From: Gemmatimonadaceae bacterium
GTDB taxonomy: Bacteria > Gemmatimonadota > Gemmatimonadetes > Gemmatimonadales > Gemmatimonadaceae
Direction of reading: 5' to 3'
Length of the DNA stretch: 41,012 bases
NCBI GenBank assembly: GCA_025362035.1
Contig: JANYIN010000209.1
Span: forward strand, 1 to 41,012
Part shown: one piece after another, positions 33,239 to 41,012 of the stretch
Layout: each line of letters opens with the position of its first letter
How positions within the stretch are numbered: position 1 is the stretch's first letter
Notes under the pieces: model-generated
What the model was told of the DNA's origin: nothing
The model's input: the letters and a program-made list of their open reading frames with translations, nothing else
Databases searched by the model: none
Program-made: the position numbers and the translations under genes

Positions 33239-34582
33239 TCAGCTGATCCCTGGGCACTTCTCGTTTCCTTGCCCGACGTGTGTGTTGGAGAGCTGTTCCG
33301 TACGTGACAATGGCAACTTCGTCGCGCGGCCCGTACCGAGGCGTTGCGTCACGAGGCCGAACCGGTAGAGGTCCTGCATGCGCGCCCCTTCCCCGAACAA
33401 CGTCGCGAAGCGCTCCTGCAGGAGCATGTCGCGGACCTGAGTCGAGATGTCGCCCGTTGTAGGCACGGCCAGATTGGGCAGCGCGACATTCGGCAATTGC
33501 CGGTTGATGTTCATCGCGTTCACTGCCCCCGCAAAGTCACCCGCGCGCCACTTCACCTCGGCGACGATGAGGTTCATCTCTTCGGACTTCGTGAGCGCGA
33601 TCGGGGAGGAGTACGCCGAGTACTTCGAAATGCTGAAGAACGGGCTCACGCCATCCGACCCACGCGCATAGCCGTGCGCGTTGTTATTGTCGTGACCGAG
33701 TTGCACACGCATGTCGGGCATGCCGCTGTACGGATCGGTGAGCGCAAAGTTGACCGTGTCAATCTGTGTCTTCCAACTCGTGTAGCGGATGGTGAAGGAC
33801 CGATTGTAGTTGGAGTTGCCCTGATTGGCCATCTGGTTGTTCTGGAACGCGCTGTTGTTGGAGTAGATGGCGTTGTACACGAAGCCGGCTGGCACTTGCT
33901 GCGCGTACGACATGGCCGAGGCATAGTTACCCAGCATCAGATTCGCTCGCGCCAGGCCGGCCAGCGCCTGATTGGCGCGCGCCTGCCGATCCGTCGCGGC
34001 GGTGTAGTGGGCGCTTTGAATGAGCGGCACCAGCGCGGCGAACGTGTCGGCCGCCTGCTTGAACAGCACCGCGTCCGTCACCAGGGCGGCCCCACCGGTG
34101 GGCGGAACCTCGCAGACGGACATCGCGAGTTCCAGGTCCGCCCACGCACGCGCCATTTCCGAGGTGATGAACAACGGGCTGGTGTGCGCGCTGTCACCCA
34201 GCACGGTCTCGAAGCGTTTGGACGCGCCCTCTGCCGTGCCGCGCGCCCGAAGCATGGCGTCTTCCGGGCCCGAGAAGGCGCCGTTGAACGGCCAGTTGGC
34301 CCGGATGAGGCCATTCGACACGTCGAGCCAGTCGCTCCACGTTCCCGTGTGCCAGAACTCGTCGGACAGCATGCCGGTCATCGTGAACAGGGTGGAGGTC
34401 GCTACTTGCATGTCGCCCTCCGCGCCCGCCGCCACAGCCGGCAGCAGAACCGGACTGTTGGCGGCTTCGTTCGAAAACGCCTGCGGATTCTGCACGGTCA
34501 GAATGTCGTGGCAGCCCGCGGCGGCGAGCAGCACGCCCGCCGCGCACACGACTCGGGCCGCTCGGTTCGTCAATTGACGCAT
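33239..34582 (-). CDS. SusD/RagB family outer-membrane nutrient-binding lipoprotein
   Basis: A 447-residue lipoprotein with a lipobox at VLLAAAGC (C24), followed by HDILTVQNPQAF, the usual SusD beginning. TPR-like helices follow (RANQALAGLARANLMLGNYASA, SPIALTKSEEMNLIVAEVKW) and the C-terminal LLQERFATLFGEGARMQDLYRFG segment carries the SusD signature. It is shorter than many SusDs but complete. It should sit on the outer surface over the SusC channel and capture the ligand. ATG 34582 has GGGGGAGAG upstream; an open frame reaches 34756 without a better start. It is 41 bases downstream of susC. Confidence 0.92.
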   Translation of the reverse strand: MRQLTNRAARVVCAAGVLLAAAGCHDILTVQNPQAFSNEAANSPVLLPAVAAGAEGDMQVATSTLFTMTGMLSDEFWHTGTWSDWLDVSNGLIRANWPFNGAFSGPEDAMLRARGTAEGASKRFETVLGDSAHTSPLFITSEMARAWADLELAMSVCEVPPTGGAALVTDAVLFKQAADTFAALVPLIQSAHYTAATDRQARANQALAGLARANLMLGNYASAMSYAQQVPAGFVYNAIYSNNSAFQNNQMANQGNSNYNRSFTIRYTSWKTQIDTVNFALTDPYSGMPDMRVQLGHDNNNAHGYARGSDGVSPFFSISKYSAYSSPIALTKSEEMNLIVAEVKWRAGDFAGAVNAMNINRQLPNVALPNLAVPTTGDISTQVRDMLLQERFATLFGEGARMQDLYRFGLVTQRLGTGRATKLPLSRTEQLSNTHVGQGNEKCPGIS

Positions 34583-34623
34583 GGTGTGGTCTCTCCCCCG
34601 GGGGTGGAAGTCTGGGCGTTCCA

Positions 34624-37572
34624 TTAGAAGCGTGTCCGGATGGTCATCCGGAATGTGCGTGGCGAGGGATCGGTCAAGAACGAGGTGTTGGTGGCGAATG
34701 AATTCGCACCATCCCAGTTGGAATCCGGGTCGTTGCAGCGGCAGTGGTCCCACCACATGATGTTGTTGGCCGCGAGCACCATGGTGGTGCGGCCGAAACC
34801 CACGGCCGTCGAGTAGCGATCGGGAACGTCGATGCCGAGCGAAATGGTCCGCAGACGGACGGTGTTGCGGGAATCGAACGCGCTGAAGGTGTGCCAGTAG
34901 TTCACGGCGGAGTCCGACGCGAAGGTGTTGGCGCCGCCCGGTCCCAGCAGGGCGAGGTAGTCATCGCCGGTGTGCTGGCGGAAACGGTACGGATAGTCGC
35001 CGTTGTTGAACCACGCGCCCCGCGACATCGTGACCAGCGAATACAGGGTGAATCGTGACCACTTGAGGGTGGGCGCGTACGACAGGTTGAACGTCGGCAG
35101 CGATGGCCCGAAGTACACCGCCGTGTCCGTGCCTTTCCAGGTGCCGAACTTGGCACTCGCCGTGGGGGGCGTGTAGGACACCGGGGCGATGCCGAATACG
35201 GCACCGACCGGATAGCCCACGCGGATCGTGTTGCCGCCGGCATCCACCACACCCGTATGGCCGGCCAGGCTCGTCACCTTGTTCGTCAGCCCGTCCATGC
35301 GGATCTCGTTCCGCCAGCTGAAACTCGCGCGCTGCACGGTCAACAGACTGATGCTGGCGTCCCACCCGTTGTTCGTGATGCCGCCGATATTCTGCGCCTG
35401 CGTGGTGCTGAAGCCCAACGACGGCGGCAACAGGACGGGCACGATGGCGTTGTTGACCTTCGTCTGGAACACCGATGCCTCGAGGCCGAGCCGGTCGCCG
35501 AAGAAGCCGGCGTCGATGCCGGCGTCGATCTCGGTGGACTTCTCCGGCCCGAGCTTCAGGTTTCCCGGACCCTGCGGAATGAGCGCGGGCGTATTCGCGT
35601 ACACCGCGACCGGCTGGTACGTCTGGAAGGAATCGAACGGGCCTGGCGCCTTGCCGGCCGAGCCGATCGCCGCGCGCAGCTTCAGGCTGCTGACCGTGGC
35701 CGGTAGCCACGAGTAGCCGTCGAGATTGTAGGCGACGTCGATCTTGGGATACGTCTGGTAGCCAAATCCGGAACCGAACGCGCTGTTGCCGTCCACGCGC
35801 ACGCCCACGGTGCTGAAGAGCCGGTCACCGAAGCTGAAGCGGTTCTGCGCCAGCCCGCCGATCTGCACGGCGTGGTTGTACTGCTCGGCGCCGAACGTCT
35901 GCGATGCCGCGGTCACCGTGGAAATGCCCGGGCCCGCGAACTGCTTGCCGATGGCCGCGGTGAGGACTTCCGTTTCGTAGAAGCCCTGACCACCGAACGA
36001 GAAGGTCGACCCGATGCCCTTTGGCAGCGTGAAGTTGATAGTGCCGAGGTAGTCGGCCGTATATACCGAGTAGTTGCGCTGCGCGTTCGTCTTCTCGCCG
36101 TTCGTCACGTAGGCGGAGCCGTAGTTGCCGTCCTGCGGGAAGAAGCGCTGCTTCACCTCGCCGACCACGTCCGCGCCAAGGGTCACTTTGTTGGTGAAGC
36201 CGGGCGCGGGCGCGTAGTTCGCCGTGACGCCACCGGTCCACCGGTTGGCATCGCTCGTCGTCACCATCTTCTGAATGTCGGACACTGAGATCCACGCTTC
36301 GCCGTACGGACGAAGTTTGGACGCCTGACGTGGATCCCCATTCTCGGCGTTGCCGGTGAGCGTCGCCCAGTTGTTCCCGGACTGCAGGGAGTTGATGAAG
36401 TCGCGCGAGAACTGTGACCGAGCATCGAAGGTCAGCTTGTCGGACGCGTTCCAATTGACGTTGAGCCGGACGTTACCCTTGGTCTGGTCGTTTGGCTGAA
36501 TGCTGCCGACTTCCTTGGAGAAGTCGCTCGAGACGAAGTAGGTCGCCCGCCCAGCGCCGCCCTGCACCTCCGCGCTGTACGACTGGAACGGCCCGGTCTT
36601 GATCAGCGTCTTGTTCATATCGAGCGCCTGCGTCCCGTCCGGTCCCGAGAAGAGCGGGTACAGCTTCGTCTGGTAGTTGGGGCGCTGGCGATCGAAGCCC
36701 TGACCCAGGGCGAACGACCACTGCGGGGCACTCTCCGCCTTGCCGCGCTTCGTGAAGATCTGGATGACGCCGTTCGACGCTTCTGAGCCATACAGGGTGG
36801 CCGCCGCGGCTCCCTTCAGGACTTCCACGTGATCGATGTCGTCGGGATTCAGGTCCGACAGCCGGTCTTCGCCGGTGCCGCCATTGAAGTTGCAGCACGC
36901 CTGATTGCCGAGTCCCGCCGTCCAGTCCGTGGCTCGCGTATCGAGGCGCACGCCATCGACGTAGACCACCGGGCGCTGACCCAGCGTGAAGCTGGAGGTG
37001 CCGCGAATGCGCAGATCCTTCGCGCCACCGACGCCGCCGCCAACGGTCGTCGACCGCACACCGGAGACCTGGCCTTCGAGGATCGAGCCAAGATCGGTGG
37101 AGGGCTTGACCTCCTGGAGTTGACTGACGTCCACGACGCCGATCGGCGCGCCCAGTTCACGTTTCGATACCGCTCCGCCGGTGCCGGTGGTGACGACCTC
37201 GCTCAGGTTCACCGCGCTTTCGTTCAACGAGAAGCTGACGCGCACCGAATCACCCGCCGGCACGGCAATCGGTCTGAGTTCCGGCCGGTACCCGAGTCGT
37301 TGGGCCCGGACGCTGGCGGCACCGGACCGCACGCCGCGAATGATGAAGTGGCCGCGGCCGTCGGTCATTGCGTTGTTCTGCGCACCCACGACAGCCACGA
37401 GAGTGCCGCTCAGCGGCTGTCCACTGGCTGCGTCGGAAACGGTGCCGACGACGATGCCTGTCTGCTGTGCATGCAGCGCAGCGGGCGCGGCAAGCAGTCC
37501 GAGAGCGAGTACCAGGCCGGCAGGTGTTGGTCGGCGCGCTGGTGTGCGGGTGTGCGTGAATCCAGTTGTCAT
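34624..37572 (-). CDS. SusC/RagA family TonB-dependent outer-membrane transporter
   Basis: A 982-residue protein with a signal peptide (GLVLALGLLAAPAALHAQQ). A carboxypeptidase-regulatory-like domain (GIVVGTVSDAASGQPLSGTL, ~33-115), a plug (SILEGQVSGVRSTTVGGGVG, LRIRGTSSFTLGQRPVVYVDG, DIDHVEVLKGAAAATLYGSE) and a long barrel ending FRMTIRTRF follow. All are SusC hallmarks. It imports large oligomers held by SusD. Cysteines in the NQACCNFNG plug loop and in DHCRCNDP near the C-terminus are a feature of some Gemmatimonadota/Bacteroidota SusC loops and may bind metal or pair. ATG 37572 has AGGGGA upstream; the frame is open to 37707. The first gene of the proposed peptide-uptake operon, it has a 184-base gap before it. 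Confidence 0.92.
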   Translation of the reverse strand: MTTGFTHTRTPARRPTPAGLVLALGLLAAPAALHAQQTGIVVGTVSDAASGQPLSGTLVAVVGAQNNAMTDGRGHFIIRGVRSGAASVRAQRLGYRPELRPIAVPAGDSVRVSFSLNESAVNLSEVVTTGTGGAVSKRELGAPIGVVDVSQLQEVKPSTDLGSILEGQVSGVRSTTVGGGVGGAKDLRIRGTSSFTLGQRPVVYVDGVRLDTRATDWTAGLGNQACCNFNGGTGEDRLSDLNPDDIDHVEVLKGAAAATLYGSEASNGVIQIFTKRGKAESAPQWSFALGQGFDRQRPNYQTKLYPLFSGPDGTQALDMNKTLIKTGPFQSYSAEVQGGAGRATYFVSSDFSKEVGSIQPNDQTKGNVRLNVNWNASDKLTFDARSQFSRDFINSLQSGNNWATLTGNAENGDPRQASKLRPYGEAWISVSDIQKMVTTSDANRWTGGVTANYAPAPGFTNKVTLGADVVGEVKQRFFPQDGNYGSAYVTNGEKTNAQRNYSVYTADYLGTINFTLPKGIGSTFSFGGQGFYETEVLTAAIGKQFAGPGISTVTAASQTFGAEQYNHAVQIGGLAQNRFSFGDRLFSTVGVRVDGNSAFGSGFGYQTYPKIDVAYNLDGYSWLPATVSSLKLRAAIGSAGKAPGPFDSFQTYQPVAVYANTPALIPQGPGNLKLGPEKSTEIDAGIDAGFFGDRLGLEASVFQTKVNNAIVPVLLPPSLGFSTTQAQNIGGITNNGWDASISLLTVQRASFSWRNEIRMDGLTNKVTSLAGHTGVVDAGGNTIRVGYPVGAVFGIAPVSYTPPTASAKFGTWKGTDTAVYFGPSLPTFNLSYAPTLKWSRFTLYSLVTMSRGAWFNNGDYPYRFRQHTGDDYLALLGPGGANTFASDSAVNYWHTFSAFDSRNTVRLRTISLGIDVPDRYSTAVGFGRTTMVLAANNIMWWDHCRCNDPDSNWDGANSFATNTSFLTDPSPRTFRMTIRTRF

Positions 37573-37659
37573 GAGTCCCCTGAGGAGTGCAGTGACGAAG
37601 AGGGAATGCGACGATGGTCTGTGGGAGGAGGAAGGAGGGAGGAGCGGATACGAAAGTTC

Positions 37660-37741
37660 GCGTCGTAACGTCGTTGTTACCGTCGGCCTGTCGTATAAAA
37701 ATGGCACCCTGCCTACACTGCGCGCGTCACATATACGCGCG
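37660..37741. promoter_or_regulatory. Candidate promoter/operator region of susC
   Basis: In the 184-base gap upstream of susC lies a 7-bp inverted repeat (CGCGCGT at 37721-37727 and ACGCGCG at 37735-37741, 7-base spacer), a smaller one (GTAAC at 37665-37669 and GTTAC at 37676-37680), and between them a rare AT-rich tract reading TTTTTATACGAC on the minus strand, a plausible -10 region. The long repeat begins 16 bases past the amidohydrolase stop and could instead be a terminator stem, but no T-run follows. Confidence 0.35.
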
Positions 37742-37756
37742 GATGCCGCTTCGTGT

Positions 37757-39715
37757 CTACATGGGCGCTTTGAAACCAGCCGCCCGCCAGAGGTCCGCGC
37801 TCCGATAGAGAACGCCGTTTTTCATCACGAGACGAACCGTTTCGATGTTCCGCATCCGTTCCAGCGGGTTGCCGTCCAGCACAATGAGGTCGGCGAGCTT
37901 CCCCGCCTGAATCACGCCCAGCGTCTTCTCCAGCTTCATTACCTTCGCCGGCACCGCCGTGGCCGACCGGAGCGCGTCCATAGGAGGAATTCCCGCCAGC
38001 GCGTAAAGTTCCACCTCGCGGTACACGCTCAGACCAGGCACGCCCTCGTCCGTCCCGGCCACCAGCGGAACCCCGGCGTCATGGAGCGCCCGAAGAACGC
38101 CCAGGGTCTGTCGCATCCGCGCATGCGCGGTCGCCGTATCCACCGTGGCGATGCCCATCGCGTTCACTCGCTGCGCAAGCACGGGCGGCAGGTTGATAAC
38201 GCCGGGAATCAACTCGGACACCGGCTCCGCCGTCGAATGTGTCAGTAACTCGCCCCACGCGGCCGTCGGATCGATGACGGTGCCATGCGCCTTGACCGAA
38301 TCGATCAGCGCGCGCACGGTGTCGGAGGTGGCCGCGCCCCGGATGGGCAAATGGGCAATCTGGTCCATGCCCGCATCGATGGCGCCGAGTAGTCCGAGCG
38401 ACCGCGGCACGTGCCCGGTGACGGTCATCCCCAGACTGTGCGCCTCGGCGACAATGGCACGCACGACGTCAGGCGCGAGCAGATCGTACAACTTCATCTG
38501 CTCGAACCCGAGGGCATGATATCGACGGACGATCGCTCGGCCTTCCTCCGGCGTGGTCGCATTGAGTGCGCCGAACGCGTTCGGTCCGCCGCCGTCCACC
38601 AGCCCCGCTACCAGCGTGCGCGGACCGATGATGCGGTGCGACGCGACGGCATCGCGAAAGGGCACCACGAAATACAGGTTGTTCCCCATGTCGCGGACGG
38701 TGGTGACCCCGGCCGCCAGATACACGGGCGCCCATTCCATCTGCATCACGTGCGTGTGCATGTCCCACAGGCCGGGCATGATCGTCTTGCCGCGCACGTC
38801 CACGCGGTGCGCTCCCTTCGGCACCGGCGTCGTGAGCCGCGGCCCCGCGGCGACGATCTTTCCGTTCGCCACGATCACCGTGGCGTCCGAAATCGCGGGC
38901 GCCCCTGTCCCATCGATGAGTGTGGCGCCGACGAGCGCCACCGAGCCTTTCGCAACCGGCCGCACACTCCGGGAGATGCGAGCGAGGTCATTCATGCGGT
39001 CGCGCGTGCCGCTGGCCATCAGTTGCGCGAGACAGGGCACGAGGGCTTCGCGGATGGCGTCGAGCGTCAGGCCGCCGCCCGTCGTCGAGAGCGCGGCAAG
39101 GCGGCCCTCGCGATCCAGCCACACGGACTCGACCCCCCACGTCACGCCGTCAACGGCATAGCGGTCGAGTACCTCGTGCACGCCACCGGCGGCCACGGTA
39201 TCCACACCGCGACGCGTGATGACAAGCTCGTTCGTGGGGCCGCCCGGCACCGCCGAGAGCGTGTGCGGACGGCCATGGCGTGCCCAGTAGCGCAGCAGGA
39301 GCAGGTGCTGCGATACGGGCTGGTTGCCTCCAATGGCGGCGAACGTCGCGGGCAGCGATACGTCCGCCTCCACCTTTCGCGACAGCACATGCGCGGTGCC
39401 GCCATTCACGTCGACGCGCGTTTCGACCGTTCGGCTCGTGTCGGTGACGCGAGCGATTTCCAGGTGGCGCGGCGCAAAGTCCCGAGCCAGGCTCGCGCTG
39501 GCAACGAGGTGCGTGCGCCGCCCGCGATCATTGTAGTCGAAGTCTGCCGCATACTCGTAACCGTTCGGCTCCGCCCGCGTGATCGAATAGCGCTCCCATC
39601 CGATCGGATAGCCGACATAGTAGAGCCGTAGCCGATCCTGCACCGGCACGGAATCGGAGGCGCCCTGCGCCGACGCGAGCGCGGGAACGAGCAGCAGCCA
39701 GGCAAGACGCGTCAC
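37757..39715 (-). CDS. Secreted amidohydrolase-family metal enzyme (imidazolonepropionase/prolidase-like)
   Basis: A 652-residue protein. A signal sequence (LAWLLLVPALASAQG) precedes ~250 residues with no match I recognise, and then an amidohydrolase domain: VALVGATLIDGTG and GKTIMPGLWDMHTHV (HxH), EQMKLYDLL (candidate lysine bridging the metals), VTGHVPRSLG and AHLPI (His), GTDEGVPG (Asp), and the end AGKLADLIVLDGNPLERM. It should hydrolyse a C-N bond in a small product, often a dipeptide or lactam. The start is GTG 39715, whose GTGA overlaps the stop of the S9 peptidase upstream; an in-frame ATG at 39868 would lie in that gene and lacks support. The substrate is unknown. Confidence 0.85.
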   Translation of the reverse strand: MTRLAWLLLVPALASAQGASDSVPVQDRLRLYYVGYPIGWERYSITRAEPNGYEYAADFDYNDRGRRTHLVASASLARDFAPRHLEIARVTDTSRTVETRVDVNGGTAHVLSRKVEADVSLPATFAAIGGNQPVSQHLLLLRYWARHGRPHTLSAVPGGPTNELVITRRGVDTVAAGGVHEVLDRYAVDGVTWGVESVWLDREGRLAALSTTGGGLTLDAIREALVPCLAQLMASGTRDRMNDLARISRSVRPVAKGSVALVGATLIDGTGAPAISDATVIVANGKIVAAGPRLTTPVPKGAHRVDVRGKTIMPGLWDMHTHVMQMEWAPVYLAAGVTTVRDMGNNLYFVVPFRDAVASHRIIGPRTLVAGLVDGGGPNAFGALNATTPEEGRAIVRRYHALGFEQMKLYDLLAPDVVRAIVAEAHSLGMTVTGHVPRSLGLLGAIDAGMDQIAHLPIRGAATSDTVRALIDSVKAHGTVIDPTAAWGELLTHSTAEPVSELIPGVINLPPVLAQRVNAMGIATVDTATAHARMRQTLGVLRALHDAGVPLVAGTDEGVPGLSVYREVELYALAGIPPMDALRSATAVPAKVMKLEKTLGVIQAGKLADLIVLDGNPLERMRNIETVRLVMKNGVLYRSADLWRAAGFKAPM

Positions 39716-41012
39716 GGCTGCTGGCCGAAGGGCGTGAACGAGCCGGCCGGCGGCGTGATCTGATAGTTGTCCGGCGGCGTCTCGCCCAGCAGCCACTGGA
39801 CGAAATAGTCCCAGCGGCGCCGGATGAAGTACGGCTCGTTCAACCCGTGTCCGCGGTTCGGCGCCCACACCAGATCATACGAGCGATTGGCCTTGGTGAG
39901 CTCGTCGATGAGTTGCAGCGTGTTGGCCGGGTGCACGTTGTCGTCCACGTCACCATGCATCAGCAGCAGGTGCCCGCGCAGGTTCGCCACATACGATTTG
40001 TTGGCGGACGCCGTGTAGTTATCCCTCTTCTGCGCGGTATCGCGCTTCAACAGTCCCTGGTACTTCTCCGCCCAGTAGATGTTGTAGCTGCGATTGTCAT
40101 GGTTGCCCGAGCTGGACACGGCCACTTTGAAGAACTCGGGAAACCGGAGCATCGCATCCGTGCTCGCGAACCCTCCGCCCGAGTGACCGAAGATGCCGAC
40201 GCGATCGATGTCGATGTACGGGTGCGCGGCCGCCAGCTGCTTGATGACCGCGATGTGATCCGGGATGCCGTTGTCGATGAAGTTGCCGTAGTAGCTGTCG
40301 TGAAACGCCTTCGATCGGCCCGGCGTGCCGAGATGGTCGATCTGCACCACGATGAAGCCGAGTTCCGCGAGCGCGAACGGCTCGCCGCCGGCGCGGAAGT
40401 TCCACGCACCCACACTGCCCACCTGCGGTCCAGGATAGATGTGCGAGATGATGGGATACCGGCGGGTCGTGTCCATGTGCGAGGGGAGGTACATCACGCC
40501 GTACAGGTCCGTGATGCCGTCACGCGCCTTGGCCGTGAACGTCCTGGCGGGTTTCCACCCGAGCGCGGCGAGCTGGGAGACGTCGGACGTCGCGAGCGGG
40601 CGGATGATGCGGCCAGTGTGCACGTCGCGCAGCACCGTCTCGCCCGGGGAGTCGATCTTCGACATCCGATCCACCATGTACTTGCCGCTGGGACTCACCT
40701 CCACGTCGTGATACGCATCCTCGGGCGTCAGCAGCGTCAGCGCACTGCCGTCGAAGTTCACGCGGTACACGGCGGGATAATAGAGAAAATGGTTCGGCTC
40801 CCGCCCGCGCGCGGTGAAGAAGATCTGCTTCAGCGTCTCGTCGACGTGCACGACTTTCCCGACCTGCCAGGGCCCGCTGGTGATCTGGTTCTTGACCGCG
40901 CCATCTGCGCCCATACGCCAGAGATGACCCCATCCGTCCCGCTCGGACCACCAGATGACGTCCTGCCCATCCTTCGTGACGTACCAGCTCGCCGGGTCGG
41001 TGGGAGGAGACA
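39712..41012 (-). CDS. S9 family peptidase (dipeptidyl-peptidase IV-like), copy 2, N-terminus beyond the window
   Basis: The frame is open to the right edge (DVIWWSERDGWGHLWRM just before the first internal ATG at 40914), so the true start lies outside and ~433 C-terminal residues are visible. They hold the end of the propeller and the whole hydrolase domain: nucleophile Ser in GIFGHSGGGFASTDAM, Asp in HGDVDDNVHPAN and His in PNRGHGLNEPYF. Very close in layout to the S9 gene at 27519-29894. It is translationally coupled to the amidohydrolase by a GTGA overlap. It should cleave peptides in the periplasm. Confidence 0.9.
   Translation of the reverse strand, partial: SPPTDPASWYVTKDGQDVIWWSERDGWGHLWRMGADGAVKNQITSGPWQVGKVVHVDETLKQIFFTARGREPNHFLYYPAVYRVNFDGSALTLLTPEDAYHDVEVSPSGKYMVDRMSKIDSPGETVLRDVHTGRIIRPLATSDVSQLAALGWKPARTFTAKARDGITDLYGVMYLPSHMDTTRRYPIISHIYPGPQVGSVGAWNFRAGGEPFALAELGFIVVQIDHLGTPGRSKAFHDSYYGNFIDNGIPDHIAVIKQLAAAHPYIDIDRVGIFGHSGGGFASTDAMLRFPEFFKVAVSSSGNHDNRSYNIYWAEKYQGLLKRDTAQKRDNYTASANKSYVANLRGHLLLMHGDVDDNVHPANTLQLIDELTKANRSYDLVWAPNRGHGLNEPYFIRRRWDYFVQWLLGETPPDNYQITPPAGSFTPFGQQP

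Noticed and set aside
33344..34627. Rightward 427-codon frame opposite susD
   Set aside because: Antisense shadow of a SusD gene with a lipobox and a normal ribosome binding site; no protein-like features.
39712..40914. Reading the right-edge S9 peptidase as starting at the ATG at 40914
   Set aside because: The frame is open upstream of that ATG with sequence conserved in the paralogue (WSERDGWGHLW), so the gene is cut by the window.
1..41012. CRISPR arrays, tRNA, rRNA, transposases, phage genes, riboswitches
   Set aside because: No regularly spaced repeats, no cloverleaf or rRNA-like sequence, and no transposase or integrase motif were seen. I found no convincing riboswitch but cannot run covariance models.

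Overview
The window is high-GC, densely coding chromosomal DNA. Its gene content is SusC/RagA and SusD/RagB outer-membrane proteins, several S9, M28 and M42 peptidases, an Asp-box (VPS10/BNR-like) protein, an lmo0937-type small membrane protein, and a chemosensory cluster built around a HAMP-poor receptor. Together this suggests a Gemmatimonadota-like Gram-negative bacterium; an Acidobacteriota relative is the main alternative. That assignment is inference, since no rRNA or marker gene is present. I see no tRNA, rRNA, CRISPR array, insertion sequence or phage gene.

Layout. (1) 1-8.4 kb holds mixed metabolic genes in both orientations. They are a cut-off M42-like aminopeptidase; a forward unit of a YbhN-like membrane protein, a two-HKD phospholipase D, a YqcI/YcgG (GntA-like) haem N-hydroxylase homologue and a DUF1989 protein; a glycosyltransferase 2; a PLP decarboxylase; an LLM flavin oxidoreductase; and a 46-residue membrane protein with a perfect ribosome binding site. 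(2) 8.4-13.1 kb encodes a secreted M28 peptidase and a TonB-dependent receptor. (3) 13.2-22.2 kb is a seven-gene, translationally coupled chemosensory operon read leftwards: CheW, CheR-TPR, CheW, MCP, CheA-REC, CheB, REC-GAF-histidine kinase. (4) 22.4-22.8 kb is a small LTXXQ-like periplasmic protein followed by a clear terminator. (5) 22.9-41.0 kb is a long leftward run. Upstream (right) are an S9 peptidase that runs off the window edge and an amidohydrolase coupled to it. Then come SusC, SusD, a Tat-exported cupredoxin, two S9 peptidases (the second coupled to the first), a large Asp-box protein and a Bcr/CflA-type exporter.

How the parts fit. Region 5, together with the M28 peptidase and receptor of region 2, looks like machinery for degrading extracellular protein or peptides and importing the products. 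SusC/SusD would capture and import oligopeptides, S9 and M28 enzymes would cleave them in the periplasm, and the amidohydrolase would finish small products. The chemosensory operon has the gene content of the Wsp (alternative cellular function) class, but a REC-GAF-kinase stands where Wsp has a GGDEF response regulator. The most unusual metabolic pairing is the overlapping YqcI/YcgG and DUF1989 pair. Family knowledge links both to guanidino-group chemistry, so a small undescribed guanidine or N-hydroxyguanidine pathway is a reasonable hypothesis.
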